A stretch of 64,000 bases of DNA from Mactromeris polynyma (GCA_032209605.1 JASFXZ010000009.1:19827553-19891552); one strand, 5' to 3'; positions 48,019 to 61,108 are shown, counted from the first letter of the stretch. Translations and numbers: made by a program. The notes: a model not told the origin generated them from the letters alone.

Positions 48019-51000
48019 CTGAAATACAGAGGCGAAGCATTAACTATAATTCTTCCAGACCATCTCAATAACTCAATTGGTAGTACGTCCATGTGTAAAT
48101 GTAGGTTCTCTCCATGGAGTGTCATCCCAAAAACATGAATATAGTAATGGTGGTTCCCTTACTTGGCACTCAGAATATATAATGTAGTACCAGCTGATAA
48201 GCCCAGGTAAGTACCTTTTAGAAGATATCTTGTTGGGTCCACAAGCACTTTGTAGATAATGTTATTTACTGATCACGTGAGACATTCAATAAATAGAGGA
48301 TCCTTGTATGTTTCGGTGTAAGATTGAACAACGAGTGAAAATTTAATTCAGCTCCTCACAAGGTCAAATAACTTTCGATCTTACGCAGAAACATACAAAT
48401 ATTCTATTTATTTCAGGCTTCATTTCAGTATTTTTAAATTTTACTCATTAATTACATTTAAGTGCCTCAATATTTGATGTGACCTCATTTGTCATTGGGT
48501 GCTCATCTCAATCAAGTTGTTCTCCAATAAAACATCAACTTCAACGTGAATGTACACATTTATGTGTTTTATTTAATTACAGAGTAAGAAAAATGAAATA
48601 TTTTATTACTGATTAGAGAATACAGTAATTCTACTTCATGTATTCATCTGCCATCACTGACGAGAAAGATGCTGTTGAAAATTACAACAATTAGGAGGGG
48701 GATGACTAGTAAACAGCGTGTGGCACGAAATTTAAGTTTATAGTTATATTTCATCACGGACCTATATACATGGATTCGCGACAGGCTGATATTTGTGCTA
48801 AACTTGCTTGAAATGACGGCAACGGCGAGATTTCACAGCCGAGATTTAACAATCGGAACACCTCTAAAATGTTTACCAAATGATGAGAAAAAAATGCGAT
48901 GTCCGCCATCTTGTTGCTGAATCGAGAGAATTTCACTTTTTGATCCGCCGAAATCGTGATGATTACTACAGCTAAACATTTCTTAATGGTAGTTATATAT
49001 TTTTAGTTCATCCTGTTGTTTGCTTGAATGCATTTTTTGGTTCAACACCTAGTTGTTCGACGAAACGAGCGTCGTTTAATCGGCTGAAATTTCGATTTAC
49101 AGGCGATCCGTAAATTACATACTTGGTTAAAAAGTCCGTTAGAACGTAATTTATTCCCTTCGTTTGCTTGATTTATTTTGTTTTCCGTTATTTATCATCT
49201 TTTTGTTTAGAATTTTTATTATATAAATCAATAATTGCACTTTTACGGTCTAAATTTTGTTGTATAGAAGTTTGGATATATATTTCGGATACATGTTGGT
49301 TCTAAAATGATAACATCTCGTGTAAATCCATCAGCTGATGCTAAATACTAGTATGGCTCTCTACCGACTAAACTTACCGGATGGCCGCCTAACCCTACAG
49401 CACTACACTCCTCCCTCTTCCGGCATAAATTTGAGGCTCAATCGTCAAACACTGCCACTATTTAATTAATTCAAGGGGGGAAAGTGCACCCAATGTGGGG
49501 CTTGAAAAGCTTTTTACACATATCAATTACATAATAAAAATGTAAATACACTTTATTGTCATATCAATATCATTATAATATAAAATTGTTTGGGATCTGC
49601 TATAATGTTAAATATTACTTTATCGTTTCAGGTTTCCTGGATATTTACAAGATGCCTCATAAAAGTCAACTTGGTTACAAAAAGAAATATGCTGTGAATT
49701 TACAAACATTCGTCAACGAGTTGTTATTATTTTTTTCTTGGAAATACTCCGGAACTTTTCCTTGTACATTTTTAATCCATTTATCATTTTGTGACTGAAA
49801 TTAATTCAATCTGTGATTGACTAAGTAAAAAACAATTGTGTAGTATTACCACGGACCTATATACCCGTATATAGGTCCGTGGTATTACATAAACTAGTGG
49901 TTTTCTATCGTTGTTGAAATGCAGAGTTATTGAAATAAAATTGTAATTACTGTTATAGTGTGTGTATTTCTTTTTCAACTTAGTTATCTAGATATGGCAC
50001 TATATCTGCACTAGTCTAGTATTTATATAAAAATTACACCTCTAGATTTCATATAGATTCGTTGTGCAAGCTTTGAGGAAAATTTTGACGGCTGCAACTG
50101 TTGGGTTGAAATTCAAACAAAATGTTTCTCTACATTCTCAGTACACAACTCATGACTGGACTTTATGAGAATGAGCAAGCATATTGTATCTATATAATTG
50201 GCATCTATTCAAAGTTGATGGACTGAGGTGTGTTGTGTTATTGTAATGTCTAAGGACATGCTGGATTCATTTAGTAATAGTACTTATTCTCCTCGACCAC
50301 GACTTACCGACTGCATTATTCATGCTTAATTAATGTCATTTCCACCAATAATTTGAAAGCGGTCAAGTCAATTTTCTACCTAATATCTTTCTTATATTCT
50401 TGTTTTAATTAGTTGCAATTTATATATGTCGATGCTAATTTGCAATAAATGCTTATTTCACGCAACTTAAAACAATTATATAACATCAATAATTACTCGC
50501 ATTAATATTTGATCCAATAATTTTGGCAATATTAGTGAAAAAAATAAAATTAGGGTGACATACCAGTATTGGTTACTTACTTTTGAGTCTGTCATGTCTT
50601 TCAACGGTAATTTAAATTTAGAGGAGCTAGAAAAGGTTTTATTTCTTCATTTAATATTTCATTTGCACTGGGTGTTAACAATTTAGGTACGTAGAAACAT
50701 GATTAATATATCGTATTCAAAACCCAAGTGTCATCTAATTTTGATATAAAAATTCGAATGATAATTGACATTAATTAATAAATATTTCTTACGGTTCATT
50801 TAATCTGATTGGTTGATGCTAATTGTTTTGCAATTCGTAAGCCACGCCCTAGACAGAAGATTAGTCCTACTGGTCACTAAATGCCCCAGGTGTCAGCTGT
50901 AAAAACACAAGAGTCATAAAACCCCAGGAGATCTATATTATGTGTTAATTTCCTGTTAGATATAATTGATCCCATTGATAATTTCAACGATTAGGTCATA

Positions 51001-54000
51001 TCAATCTTTGATCTCAATTCGTAATTTCCACAATGGGGCTGCATCTGTCATCCAAAAATATTTACTTCAAAGACTTAGCCAGCGACTTCAAACATCTTGT
51101 TCAAAATAAAATTGATGTCACAAGAATTGCTGCACAGACAATAAATATCTAGATTTGACCTACTTCAATATTGATTTTTACGCCTTGTGCTGGTGAAAAT
51201 AGCAGACTTGTGTACATAAAAGATGTCATGATGGCATATTGCTTGCGTGATCTACATCCATTGTTTGGTCGATTTTTACACCTTTTTAAAGATTATTTAA
51301 CCCAAATTGTTTTCACAGCAGTCTTTTAAACTATCAAATTGGCGTGGAAATGTATTAATAAACAACATCAACAATACAATTAAACTTCGATGAAAATATC
51401 AGAATTAAAGCGGAAAATTACCAACTTGTTTATCTCATTTTGTAAATTACACGGACATTTAATCAACAGTCTGAAACGGACGGAAATGAACGGAGTTTGC
51501 CGACTTTAGCCGATCGATACAAATCGGCAATCTTCGATACTTTCCGAGCGCGCTAAGGATTGTGGGTAATTGCGCGCTAAGGATTATGGGTTTTTTATTC
51601 GTTCCTACCGTTTCACGGATATCTGCCTGTCGCGAATCCATGTATATAGGTCCGTGATTTCATTCAAGAAATTAGTTCTGGCACTTCTTGTCTAAACAGT
51701 GAAATTTATGCAATCTTTTAAGAGGACAACTAGACAATGACTAACACCAAATATCAAAGCTCTAGACCTTATGGTTTTTGCACAAGTAGATTTTCACTTC
51801 TAAAATCTATTTTTAGCTCACGTGACCTACTTATGAACAGACCAAAATTATCTATGTAACTTTGGAAGAGGATCACCTATTGATCATTCCTGTTAAGTTT
51901 GGTAAAAATCCATTCAGGGGTTTAAGAGGAGATGATGTTTATAGTTTCCACTATATACATATAGGAAACAAGGCCTGTTTACACTTTTAAAATCTATTTT
52001 TAGCTCCAGTGACCTACTTATGCAACAGACCGGAACCATTTATATAACTTCGAAAGAGGACCACCTTCATTCCTGTGAAGTTTGGTCAAAATCCATTGAG
52101 TGGTTTAGGAGGAGATATTGTTTATAGTTTCCACTATATACATATAGGGAAGACGGCCACACCCCTGGCGGCCATGTATTTTGATGGAACTTAATAATTT
52201 ATGCAATCTTGAGAGAGGACCACTAGACAATGCTACACACAAATTATAAAAGCTCTAGACCATAGGGCTTTGGACAAGAAGATTTTCAAAGTTTACACTT
52301 TTAAATTTATTTTTAGCTCATGTGCCTACTTATATGCAGCAGACCTGAACGATTTATGCAACTTTGAAAGAGGTCCACCCAAGGATCATTCCTGTGAAGT
52401 TTGGACAAAATCCATTCAGCAGTATAGGAGGAGATATTGTTTAAAGAAAATGTTGATGCACGACACACGATTCACGACGACGGACATCCAAGGATCCTAA
52501 AAGCTCACCATGAGCACTACTTAATGCCAGAGAAAGCATACAAACATAGAATTGGTACAATAATTTTCAGTACAACATTATCTGTACTAATTTACTGAGT
52601 TTGTACATGATTATAACACCTAAAGACTTTCATGAGCTATTAGCAGTTGATATGTTATATATATGTATATATTAATACTCACTCAAAAAGCATGACCATT
52701 TCATGGGCCCATCTCATTTCATCAAGACAACTTGATCTGAAAAAGGAAACCACTAGCTTTGTACATGTTTATCTAGTCTGTGACTGTGAGGCTTGGACAA
52801 TAATATAAAATTTCCAGAAAAAAATTAATAAAGGTGTCTCTATTATAAATTTACTTAATAAACAGGATTCCAGGCTGAGATACTCACATATAACCATCCT
52901 CTTGAAAAAGGCTTTTAAAGCCAACATATGTATGTAATAAGAATGAATACACTGGAATACTTTTCTAACCAGTCACCATATTTTTGAGGATTCATGTTGA
53001 TCATAATCTTGATAAGCTGATGTGCTTGAGTTCTAAAAGTTGGTGTTTCGAGACAATACCAAGTACATGTACATGTATAGTGAATTTAGTTGAGGCCGTC
53101 CTTAAAAATTTTTTGTTTGCAGTTACGCAACCGACTATTGAAAAATAACTACAATTGAAGATAAGACAACATTGAATTTACACTTTTTATTTCTTTTATA
53201 TGAAAATGAGTGGATAAGCCACAACATGGGAGGAAATACACATGATACATACAATGTATCAATAAATATATGCACAAGTAGACTGTTGACATAGACATTA
53301 AAATATTTAAAAATCCTACCTACCTACACATTGTTAAAATTCTGGACAGCGTAACCGCAAACAATTATTTAAGGATGGCCTGATTCAAATTGAAATGTAG
53401 TCAACATGCATTGATGACAATAGCAAAAGTGGCCAGTTAGAAGGGTATTTGAGTGTATTTGATTGAAAATAAAATACAGTAAGTTTAAAGAAAACAATAC
53501 TTACGCCATGTAACCCATTTTATTGTTTTTATCTAATGTAACATTTGTAGTCACAAAATACTGGCGATTTGATCTCATTGGAACTTGTACAACTGACAAA
53601 TTTTTGCTTTCGGATAAAACCTGAGTATCATACAGAACTGTCATTACCACGTTATTCACTTTGATTGGAACATAGTTCTGGTTTGAAATGTTGAAAGAAT
53701 TCTGGAATATTGAAAACAATGTTAGGATAAATCAAGCAATCATTTAAAATCAAGTTTACCTGTTGCATAATCATTACTATGCTGGCGCTAATTTTCACAT
53801 GTAGGTGGTCGGATTTGATAACTAAGTATTTCATTTAACAAACTTACGCAATTACATTATGAAATTGACAATTTTGATAAAAAAAAATTGAAGCCAGGGT
53901 TTTAATAACCAATGGTTGCTTGGCTACCTACTAGCAATAGTCTAAACTATTTCCTAAATTTTGAAAAATCATATTTCATATATCTATTGGCATCTGTTAA

Positions 54001-57000
54001 GTTGATGGGACCCCTCAAATATATATATGTATGGTGGAGCTTTAAAACTGATAGAATATAGTAACAACTCAAGCATAATCCTGACTGCATTCAAACATAT
54101 TTGGGAGGTTTCTTTGTGATAACAATAACACTACCAGTACAGCTAGCAAGCAACAAGAGTATTGAATAGATTCTTTTCATATCTACATGCAGCCATAATG
54201 AAACCCAACACAAATACTGGTTATTTGCTACACTAACGGATTACGTAAAACGTAAAATAGAACTCAGGAAGAGCTGAGGTCTCCTAATTTGAAGGTCATG
54301 GGTTCGAACCCAACCTTGGGAAGATTTCTCCAGTCTTTTTAATCCCTGAATCATGCACGAGTACTGACTAGAAACCCAAGAAGGACCCATCTAGTGATTA
54401 TTATAGAATGTTTATCAGAATATAGTATTATAATATAAGTAGCAATAAAATTGATGTTAAACAAATAGTTTCAAACAAAACTTATTCTTGTTACCTGAAT
54501 CGTAAAATGAACATATTTCTCTGTGACGTTAACATACACCGGACCAATTGGATTCAAGTATGGTTTTACACTTTTCATATCTACACTTCGAGGAAGTATG
54601 AAAAACATCAATAACCCTGCAGCCGTAAGACAGAGTATCACTGCTAAACCTACCCAGATATACCTGAAATATAGCAGCGTATAAATATGAAACAAGAAAG
54701 ATGATCCTATATCGCTCACTCGAGTAGTAAAACCCAGCCTGTCCCTTGGCACTGATGTTTTTTCAACTGTACACAAAAATTTGAACATTCTTGGTAGAGA
54801 ATCACCAAAGGTCCATTTGTATGAAAAGACTTCAAAATCGGGCCAGTACTTTTAAGACAAGTTTCAACTACATACTTGTGTCAAAAGCAAGGCCGTCCTT
54901 GGGAGGCGCTGTTTTATAACAAATCAGAACAATTTCACATTCTTTGAAGAGAGTTATCCAAGGAACAGACCAGCCAACTTCACCATAGCCATTAAAAGAA
55001 AAATAGCTCTTTGTATGTTAGTAGAAATTGATGATCGGGTAAAAATACAGATCTGATGGTAGAAATAATGCTAGTCATGATTAGACATACAAGTCAAGCC
55101 CATACCTACATAACAATGACTGAGGCAAATAGAGGCACTTAAACTTTAAAGCAGGGCTCACACTAGACTTCACAAGTCGAGGGTCAAAAATGACCTTTGG
55201 AGATACAATTTCAAAGTATAGGTAATACTTCCTATAAACTTTAATGTAAATTTGACCCTTAAGGTAAAATTTTCAAGAGTCAAAAACTGAATTTTGCAAA
55301 TTTCAAGAGTTAAATGAAAGTCCTGTTTAAGGTTCTGAAAATAACATGAAAACACAATAACATGCCTCCAAACGCCTCTATTAGATTGTAGCTCTATGAA
55401 CAAGTCTATCTGTTAAATGAAATGTTCATAACTATTACTTACGTTCTTCTGGGTCGAAGTCTCTTGTCTTTCATTGGAATCAGTGCAACAAGCTGACTTT
55501 CTTGCTCTGGAATATAGAACAAATTCAATACCATAAGCCATTTTTAAAACAGTACTAAGTACTTAATTACTTAAATATAATTACATCAAAACTTAAGGCT
55601 AAATCAAAGGGCTCTCGTTCGCTTTTTGGGACTGGGCCAGGGTCCATGCAAGGGGGGAATTTTGCATGATTTTTAAAGATTTTTCCTTAGAGGGGGAATT
55701 TTCGTAATATCAAAATGATATAAAAAATTTGAACAAATATCAACAGTTTTATCAACTTTACTGAAACAAATCTAATTTCTGCTTATCAACAAATTAAAAC
55801 ATAAGTTTTCTGTCCTTCAAATTGAAATGGTGCAGTGCTTTTTCCAGAAATAGAAACAACGCTTGTGCTAAAAACTGTCCGGACTGGACCGCTGTTTACA
55901 GTACGTGGTATTGCAGAGTTACCGTTCCTTGCACTCACAATGTACTCACTGATTGTCCGATTTTTTATATTTTTTTAGGGGGATTTTTTTTTGGAATAGG
56001 GGGAAAAAACATACTATTTTAAGGGGGGAATGGGGCCGATATTCGGCCCCAAATTGTGCCAAACGAGAGCCCTGGTTAGCGATACATGTGCAACACGAAA
56101 TACTTGTGACAAGCTAGAAAAAGCATACAATTTCTGGAAAATTCATGCAGTAGCGAAAAACAGATGACAATAGGACATGAAACAAATTCAGAAAGAATAA
56201 AGTGAACACGGACATTTTTGGCCATTTGTCAACATTTTGGTTGTTTAAAATTATGCTGTATTTCAGTTCAGCTGGTCTTTGTTAAGTGGAAACCAGCATA
56301 CACTTAATATTTTACAACTGGAAATTTGAAAATAGTAAAAACAATGTCAAATAAGGTAGCATGCATATTTTTGCTAATATTCACAGTTCTTATGTCCATT
56401 TTGACTCGAAAAAATGTTGCGCGACATTTCTATAACGCATGAACACGTACCTGACCCGGATGTGACATAGTCACGGACATGTAAACCATGTATACGAAAC
56501 AGGCTGATATCTTCAAATATCGTCAAAATGATAAGAAGAATTTACCCACAATCCTGAGCGCACAATTTACCCACAATCCTTAGCACTCACTAGGTAATTA
56601 TCATGGATTTGAATAGAAATTTCATCCGATTAAACAACACTCGTTCAGTCTAACAACTCAGTATTGAATTTGAACCAAAAAATACATACAAGCAAAAAAC
56701 AAGATAAACACCATCAAGAAATATATAGCTGTTGTAAACATGACGATTTAATACAGCGGTTCAAAATGTCAACCTCTCTCAATTCCAAAACAAGATGGCG
56801 GACATCGCCAAATTTTTACCTCTAATCGGAACACCTCACTCATTATTATTGCAAACCATTTTCGTAGAATTGTAGTTTGTTCGAATTTCAATCATTTGAT
56901 CTCGGAGGAAATCTCGAAGCTACCCGAGTGTTTAAACAAGTCTAAATACAAATACCAGCCTATATGAATCCATGGTTTATATATCTGTCGACGTAGCTCA

Positions 57001-57384
57001 TATGAAAAAACTAAAACTTTCCAGAGCTGCCGGAAACAGGTTATTAGCGAATTTAGGTTGTTGCGGGTTATATGGTGCTCTACTTTAAGCTTTGGTGCTT
57101 TAAGCAAACCTGGCCCCCTGTAATACGACATGACTACAAAAATGATTTTTAAAAATTAACTAATCTAATCAACCTTTCGGTATGTTTCCAACTCCTCTAC
57201 ATGTAGGACAAGGCACACTTCCCCGTAGCAATTCTGTGTAGGCCGACCCTACAAGTTCTTCTTCAGAGTCGCTGTGAATGCGGATGTTATTCTGCGCAAC
57301 CGTCGGAATTGACCCGTAAGAGTTCGACCCCGAGAATGGACCGTTCAATCGACCGTCCTCCCCATCAGCGTCATCATGCTGCAT
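47856..57384 (-). CDS. TMEM106B: TMEM106-family transmembrane protein (TMEM106B-like)
   Basis: Type II membrane glycoprotein of late endosomes and lysosomes in the family's known members. Six confident exons: 57174-57384, 55443-55506, 54495-54663, 53505-53701, 52683-52736, 47856-48018; joined directly they are in frame (858 bases, 285 residues; human TMEM106B 274). Domains: acidic cytosolic N-terminus; CPTCRGVGNIP near 59-69; QLVALIP and RLRPRR before a membrane helix near 94-116; FILPRSVD just after it; then a lumenal LEA-2-like beta domain with N-glycosylation sequons NVT, NIS, NLS and NVT; GRSEQTTLQTYQFVSC near the end. The tail is Thr-rich and basic, unlike human. Compared with human, about 11 residues (IKVHNIVLMMQ) are missing between exons 5 and 6; see the 24-base candidate. 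Vertebrate A, B and C paralogs cannot be told apart here. Confidence 0.93.
48755..51656. mobile_element. 2.9-kb CACGGACC TIR element with 7-bp target duplication
   Basis: Both ends read CACGGACCTATATACATGG then ATTCGCGACAGGC; the 38-base terminal repeats differ at one position. Direct repeats ATTTCAT flank it (48748-48754, 51657-51663). No transposase frame is visible, so it is non-autonomous. It fills most of the last TMEM106 intron. The left part matches the shorter copies at 36854 and 56472. Confidence 0.93.
49850..49881. mobile_element. 32-bp minimal copy: two TIR tips with 7-bp duplication
   Basis: CACGGACCTATATAC, two bases, GTATATAGGTCCGTG, flanked by GTATTAC on both sides (49843-49849 and 49882-49888). 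It is the same family as the element it sits in, so a fully deleted copy seems to have inserted into a larger relative. Confidence 0.85.
51700..52515 (+). repeat. Imperfect tandem repeat of about 250 bp, three units
   Basis: Each unit has 'tatttttagctca', 'gacctacttatg', 'gaccacc..attcctgt.aagtt' and 'ggaggagatattgtttatag'. It ends 'gctcaccatgagcac'. Built like other molluscan dispersed repeats; not coding. Confidence 0.75.
52596..52619 (-). CDS. TMEM106B: TMEM106 tentative 24-bp exon
   Basis: Between 'gtctttag' and 'gtaaat' lies a 24-base block in matching phase, giving CYNHVQT and keeping the frame. It could partly fill the gap against human IKVHNIVLMMQ, but the resemblance is weak and the preceding intron would be only 63 bases. 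Confidence 0.2.
52683..52736 (-). CDS. TMEM106B: TMEM106 exon 5
   Basis: 54 bases, acceptor ctttttcag and donor TTTGA|gtgagt. Codes SSCLDEMRWAHEMVMLF, aligning with the human AEEMSYMYDFCTL segment. Confidence 0.85.
53505..53701 (-). CDS. TMEM106B: TMEM106 exon 4, lumenal domain
   Basis: 197 bases, acceptor tattccag and donor ATGGC|gtaagt. Codes NSFNISNQNYVPIKVNNVV and further strands, with sequons NIS, NLS and NVT. Confidence 0.94.
54262..54345 (+). repeat. tRNA-like fragment, TMEM106 intron 3-4 region
   Basis: 'ggtctcctaatttgaaggtc' and 'gggttcgaaccc' resemble an anticodon region and B box. No clean cloverleaf; probably a SINE remnant. Confidence 0.4.
54495..54663 (-). CDS. TMEM106B: TMEM106 exon 3, membrane helix
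   Basis: 169 bases, acceptor atatttcag and donor TTCAG|gtaaca. Codes the hydrophobic run YIWVGLAVILCLTAAGLLMF then FILPRSVDMKSV and sequon NVT. Confidence 0.95.
55443..55506 (-). CDS. TMEM106B: TMEM106 exon 2
   Basis: 64 bases, acceptor tattccag and donor AGAAC|gtaagt. Codes QESQLVALIPMKDKRLRPRR, nearly the human sequence. Confidence 0.95.
55606..56074. mobile_element. hAT-like non-autonomous element, 470 bp
   Basis: 'agggctctcgtt' at the left and 'aacgagagccct' at the right are perfect inverted ends, of the CAGGG-type seen in hAT elements. G-runs occur inside. No clear 8-base duplication, so the class is inference. The frame at 55822-56022 lies inside and is not a gene. Confidence 0.65.
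56472..56993 (-). mobile_element. CACGGAC-type TIR element in TMEM106 intron 1
   Basis: Left 'cacggacatgtaaaccatg'; right diverged, 'aatccatggtttatatatct'. The interior is the reverse complement of the copy at 36854, including 'acaagatggcggacat'. It starts about 180 bases after exon 1 in gene sense. Confidence 0.75.
57174..57384 (-). CDS. TMEM106B: TMEM106 exon 1 (coding part)
   Basis: Starts MQHDDADGEDGRLNG, ends CPTCRGVGNIPK plus one base; donor GAAAG|gttgat. The CPTC..G motif is the family's cytosolic signature. Confidence 0.93.
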
Positions 57385-57892
57385 TGTATGCAGTCAGTGT
57401 ATTCACGATACAAACTTCTAGTTCAAAGAAATTTCATCAAATTTGTGTGTCATTTAAACGCTTATTCATATATGTATAAACATCTATAAAAAGCGCCTAG
57501 GGAATAAGAACGGTGCTCGTAAGAACAATAGTCAGGATGGTAAACAATCTCCTACACAGTGATCTCCCCTTACAAATATCGGTCCGTGGAGATACTGTAC
57601 GTAGCGTAGCGATATCGAGTAACCTGTGCGTGGAGTGTAAAACACGGTATTTCATGCTTATTTTTATTTATTGATATATTCAAAAGATTTTTGTTACCAA
57701 ATTAAAGATGATGCTGTCTTCTTTCTAGATATGTAAATTGAATCTGGGACCAATATATACATGATGATCATGTAGGTATATAGTGGTCCCAGCTTGAATA
57801 GAAGTCTATTAAATTGTAGGTATTACAAATGAATGGATCTCATTTTGCGATCACTATTTCAAAGCATTGTGTTATTAAATGCCCGGATCCAC

Positions 57893-57934
57893 CGGGGGGG
57901 CCGAGGGGGCCCTGCCCCCCCCCCCCCCCCCCAG
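57893..57934. repeat. G-run and 18-base C-run
   Basis: 'accgggggggccgagggggc' followed by 'cctg' and 18 consecutive C. Unlike the AT-rich surroundings. Run length may be a sequencing or assembly artefact. Confidence 0.9.
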
Positions 57935-60900
57935 TCGGCTGTGAAGTGACCTTTTTCTATTCCTAATATAAAATTATATCCACTGATTAGGTCTTGAGGT
58001 TACTATTCTTTTAGCACTTCAAATACAATACATTGATTTATGGTCGATTTCCTCTTGAATACTACCAGTATAGCGGAAGCAAGTGCAATAAAAGTTGGCC
58101 CCCTGATGTGCTCATCGGCCTTGAGACCGTATAGAAAAATCTTGTGCTCTTCACTCTACATCAGACAGTCGCTTTCAATTTCCTTATCATGTTGAAAGCG
58201 TCTGTAATACGCTAATTATTGAGCATCAAATGTAACAGAGAATGAGATCTATTGTGGTGTTGTTTTAGTGTGAAAGAGTGAAAATAAAATTTCTTAAAAT
58301 AATTTTAAACAATTCAATAATTTATGGAAGGGAATGTAAAACTTGGGCCTAAAGTTTTGCAAAATAAAATAATTTAGTTTTTCTTGAACAAGCCTTCTTT
58401 CATATTTTCACATTTTCCTTTTTAGAATTGCATTTCAAAATGCTTAAATCTTAAATTACATTTTCTTCATCGTATATAGAATTTGTATTCAAACTAAACA
58501 CACAATAGTTTTCTTTGTATTTTGAATACGTTCGTATTACCGCGGCTTTACCGAGTCATAAGGAAAATAAATTAATCATAATTGTGGTCCTTTCATACAA
58601 GCAAGTTTTGCAGTGTGATATCACGGACCTATATACTTGGAGGTTTGAATACTATATAGAGGCGTTCCGAACATTAACTGTCATGTTTCTGAAAGAGATA
58701 TTTGAAACATAACTACTTAGATGTTATTGAGATAGCTAATACAAATACCTTAACGTTAATAAAAACGACAAATTATTCATGTACTTCAGATTACATTTTT
58801 CCTTTTGTTATGTTACACCACTTGAAACATGAACATGCATGTATATATATATATATTGCGCATTAAGTTACAACGATTGGTATAGAATGTAGTAAATATA
58901 TGTTATTGTAAATCACCAACCTACAGTCGAACCTACAGGTCAAATGTATGTCTGCTTAATCCGAACCTGGCTATAAAATCGTCCACATTGTAATGTTGCA
59001 AAACAGAAGTACACATGTAACAAATTTCTCAAATCTGACTTTCTTATCGAGCACCAATCTGTCTGCAATCACAAAACTGCAGTAAATGAAATTAGATTTT
59101 GATGCGACTGTGTCAACTAAATCGTTATGGTCTTCTGACACTAAGTTCGTATACAATCAAAATCATATGGGTCATTATTATTCGACTAAACCGTCTGTTT
59201 GTTTGCAAATCTTAATCATAACTGGTTTAAGTTTTTCAACCAAACTACAACAAAACTGAAACCTCAAACCTTAACTAGGTCTTGCAAAACAAATTCGCCC
59301 TGTATTTCAGGGAGCATACACAAACCTGTTAGTAGTTTAAGTATATACTTTAGGCGGTAACCAGTTAATACAGTTTATAAGTGTGCTAATGTTCAATTTG
59401 GACATTAAAAATAGTCAACTTCTGCCAAATCAGCCCGAAAGTTTTAATATCTACACTATTTCACAGAGTTTATGACGAAATGGCCCCTTATTCACTTGTG
59501 ACAAGGATTTGTTCCGGAAGGCTGACTGGGAGTAGGTACAGGAGGGGCTGTCCCCTGGAAATTTGTTAAAATGTTGGTACTTGTATCATTTGGACGTTCT
59601 GTATTTTTACAAGATAATACTAGTGCAGTTCTCGAGAATGAGTCTTAAAGTTTGACCCTGAAACACAACAGAAGCCACCATTTCATATACAAATATTTGA
59701 AAAAATGTTACGGGGAGACCCCCGGACCCCCTTAAAGGAGGCGAATAAAACCCTCCCGAACCTACCCCCACTCGGTGCTGTGCACCTCAAGTTCAGGGCA
59801 TTTTCGTCATGTTTGGCCCCCCAGTCGGGAATTTCTGTATCCGGGCCTGATACTGTCTGTAGGTGTGATATTTAAAACTGCACTAGAAAACAAGGAATTC
59901 GTCTGTGCATTCAGTCTTATCAGTGTCATTTACGATTGGAAAGGACTTTCCGGCACAAATGGATGAAACCGGACATGGATTTTAATATTGAGAAGATGGG
60001 TGGGTTACGTACTGCTATTGCTACTAATACGTTATTTTCGTGAAAAATTCGACTGCACGGTCATCCCTGATGAGTTCAAAGGAAGATGGACTCAAATATC
60101 CGACATGATGTTGTTTACTATGTTGTTTAGGCCTACTACGTTATTTACTAGTAGTTACAGTAAGTACTTGCATTCGCAGCATTTTCTGGTCAAAATGCTG
60201 TCCGAGTTTGTCTAATAACGGATAAAATTGAGCACCGTTTGATTAAAAACATATCAAGTTTAGGAAATGATCATTTTATTATATCCATGTTACTAAAAAT
60301 ACATTTTAGTCATGCCAGCGGGCTATTTTTATAAATGAAATGGTAGTAACAGCGCATTAGTTTTACATGTTGTTTTGGAATGAAAGTCATTGATCATTAA
60401 TCTATAAAGACTCAAAAGTACATTGAAACTTTGAATAAAAAGGCTTTTTCAACCTTTATTAGATGCAGTTGAAGTGGCCCGTTCTGACCTACTACCCGCG
60501 TAGTAAATTACACTTTAAGAAAATTTGGTCAAATACATAGTGCTCTGAAATGTAGCATTGATACTATGGCCATGGGCTAAAGCCCCAGGTCAAAAAATAG
60601 TTGTCATGTGTCGTGACCAAGTGACCTGATAAAGCGAAAATTATCTGTTACCCTGTTATCGGATTGAAATTGCTGCAAGTGACGCTGTAACATGAGGTTA
60701 AAACGCACATCCAGTTAAAAATAATATGGACAAAAATGCATTTGGGATATAACTATTAAGAATACAATGTGTACAGTTACAAAACATGTACATCCCGAGG
60801 TTCAAGAAGACATAAGTAAGCAACAATTTAAATACAAGAGAGAAGCTGCATTTCCCATGATGAACTACAAATGAAGTCATTTTCTGACTAACAGATGTTA

Positions 60901-61108
60901 TAAAATGATATAATGAACTCTTCAAAGACAGCATAATACCGTGACCTTGTCATTAAAATGCCATTAAGCATAATAGTCTAGTCCCTGGACTTATTTATGT
61001 GATTTTTTTGTCCAGAGCATTTCTTTGTTTGTTCGTCTAGGGATACCTGAAGTTCAATTTTAGCGAGGGTGGACAGTTGACATCATGTCAGTTTCCATGG
61101 AAACCAAG

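Noticed and set aside
48019..48125. Open frame continuing upstream of the TMEM106 last exon
   Set aside because: Reading through would add about 35 residues absent from the human protein, and a good acceptor sits exactly where the human alignment resumes.
48770..48800. Phase-compatible 24-base pseudo-exon in the transposon's left TIR giving a RIHV-like peptide
   Set aside because: The sequence is the repeated terminal end, present in other copies; the likeness to human IKVH is most likely chance.
48754..48936. 60-codon minus-strand frame
   Set aside because: It lies in the CACGGACC element; related sequence at 36854 and 56472 does not keep the frame.
51080..51150. Possible TMEM106 exon after 'gtctgtgcag' on the minus strand
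   Set aside because: It enters in the right phase but no GT donor leaves in phase 2, the peptide does not resemble the family, and it lies inside the 2.9-kb transposon.
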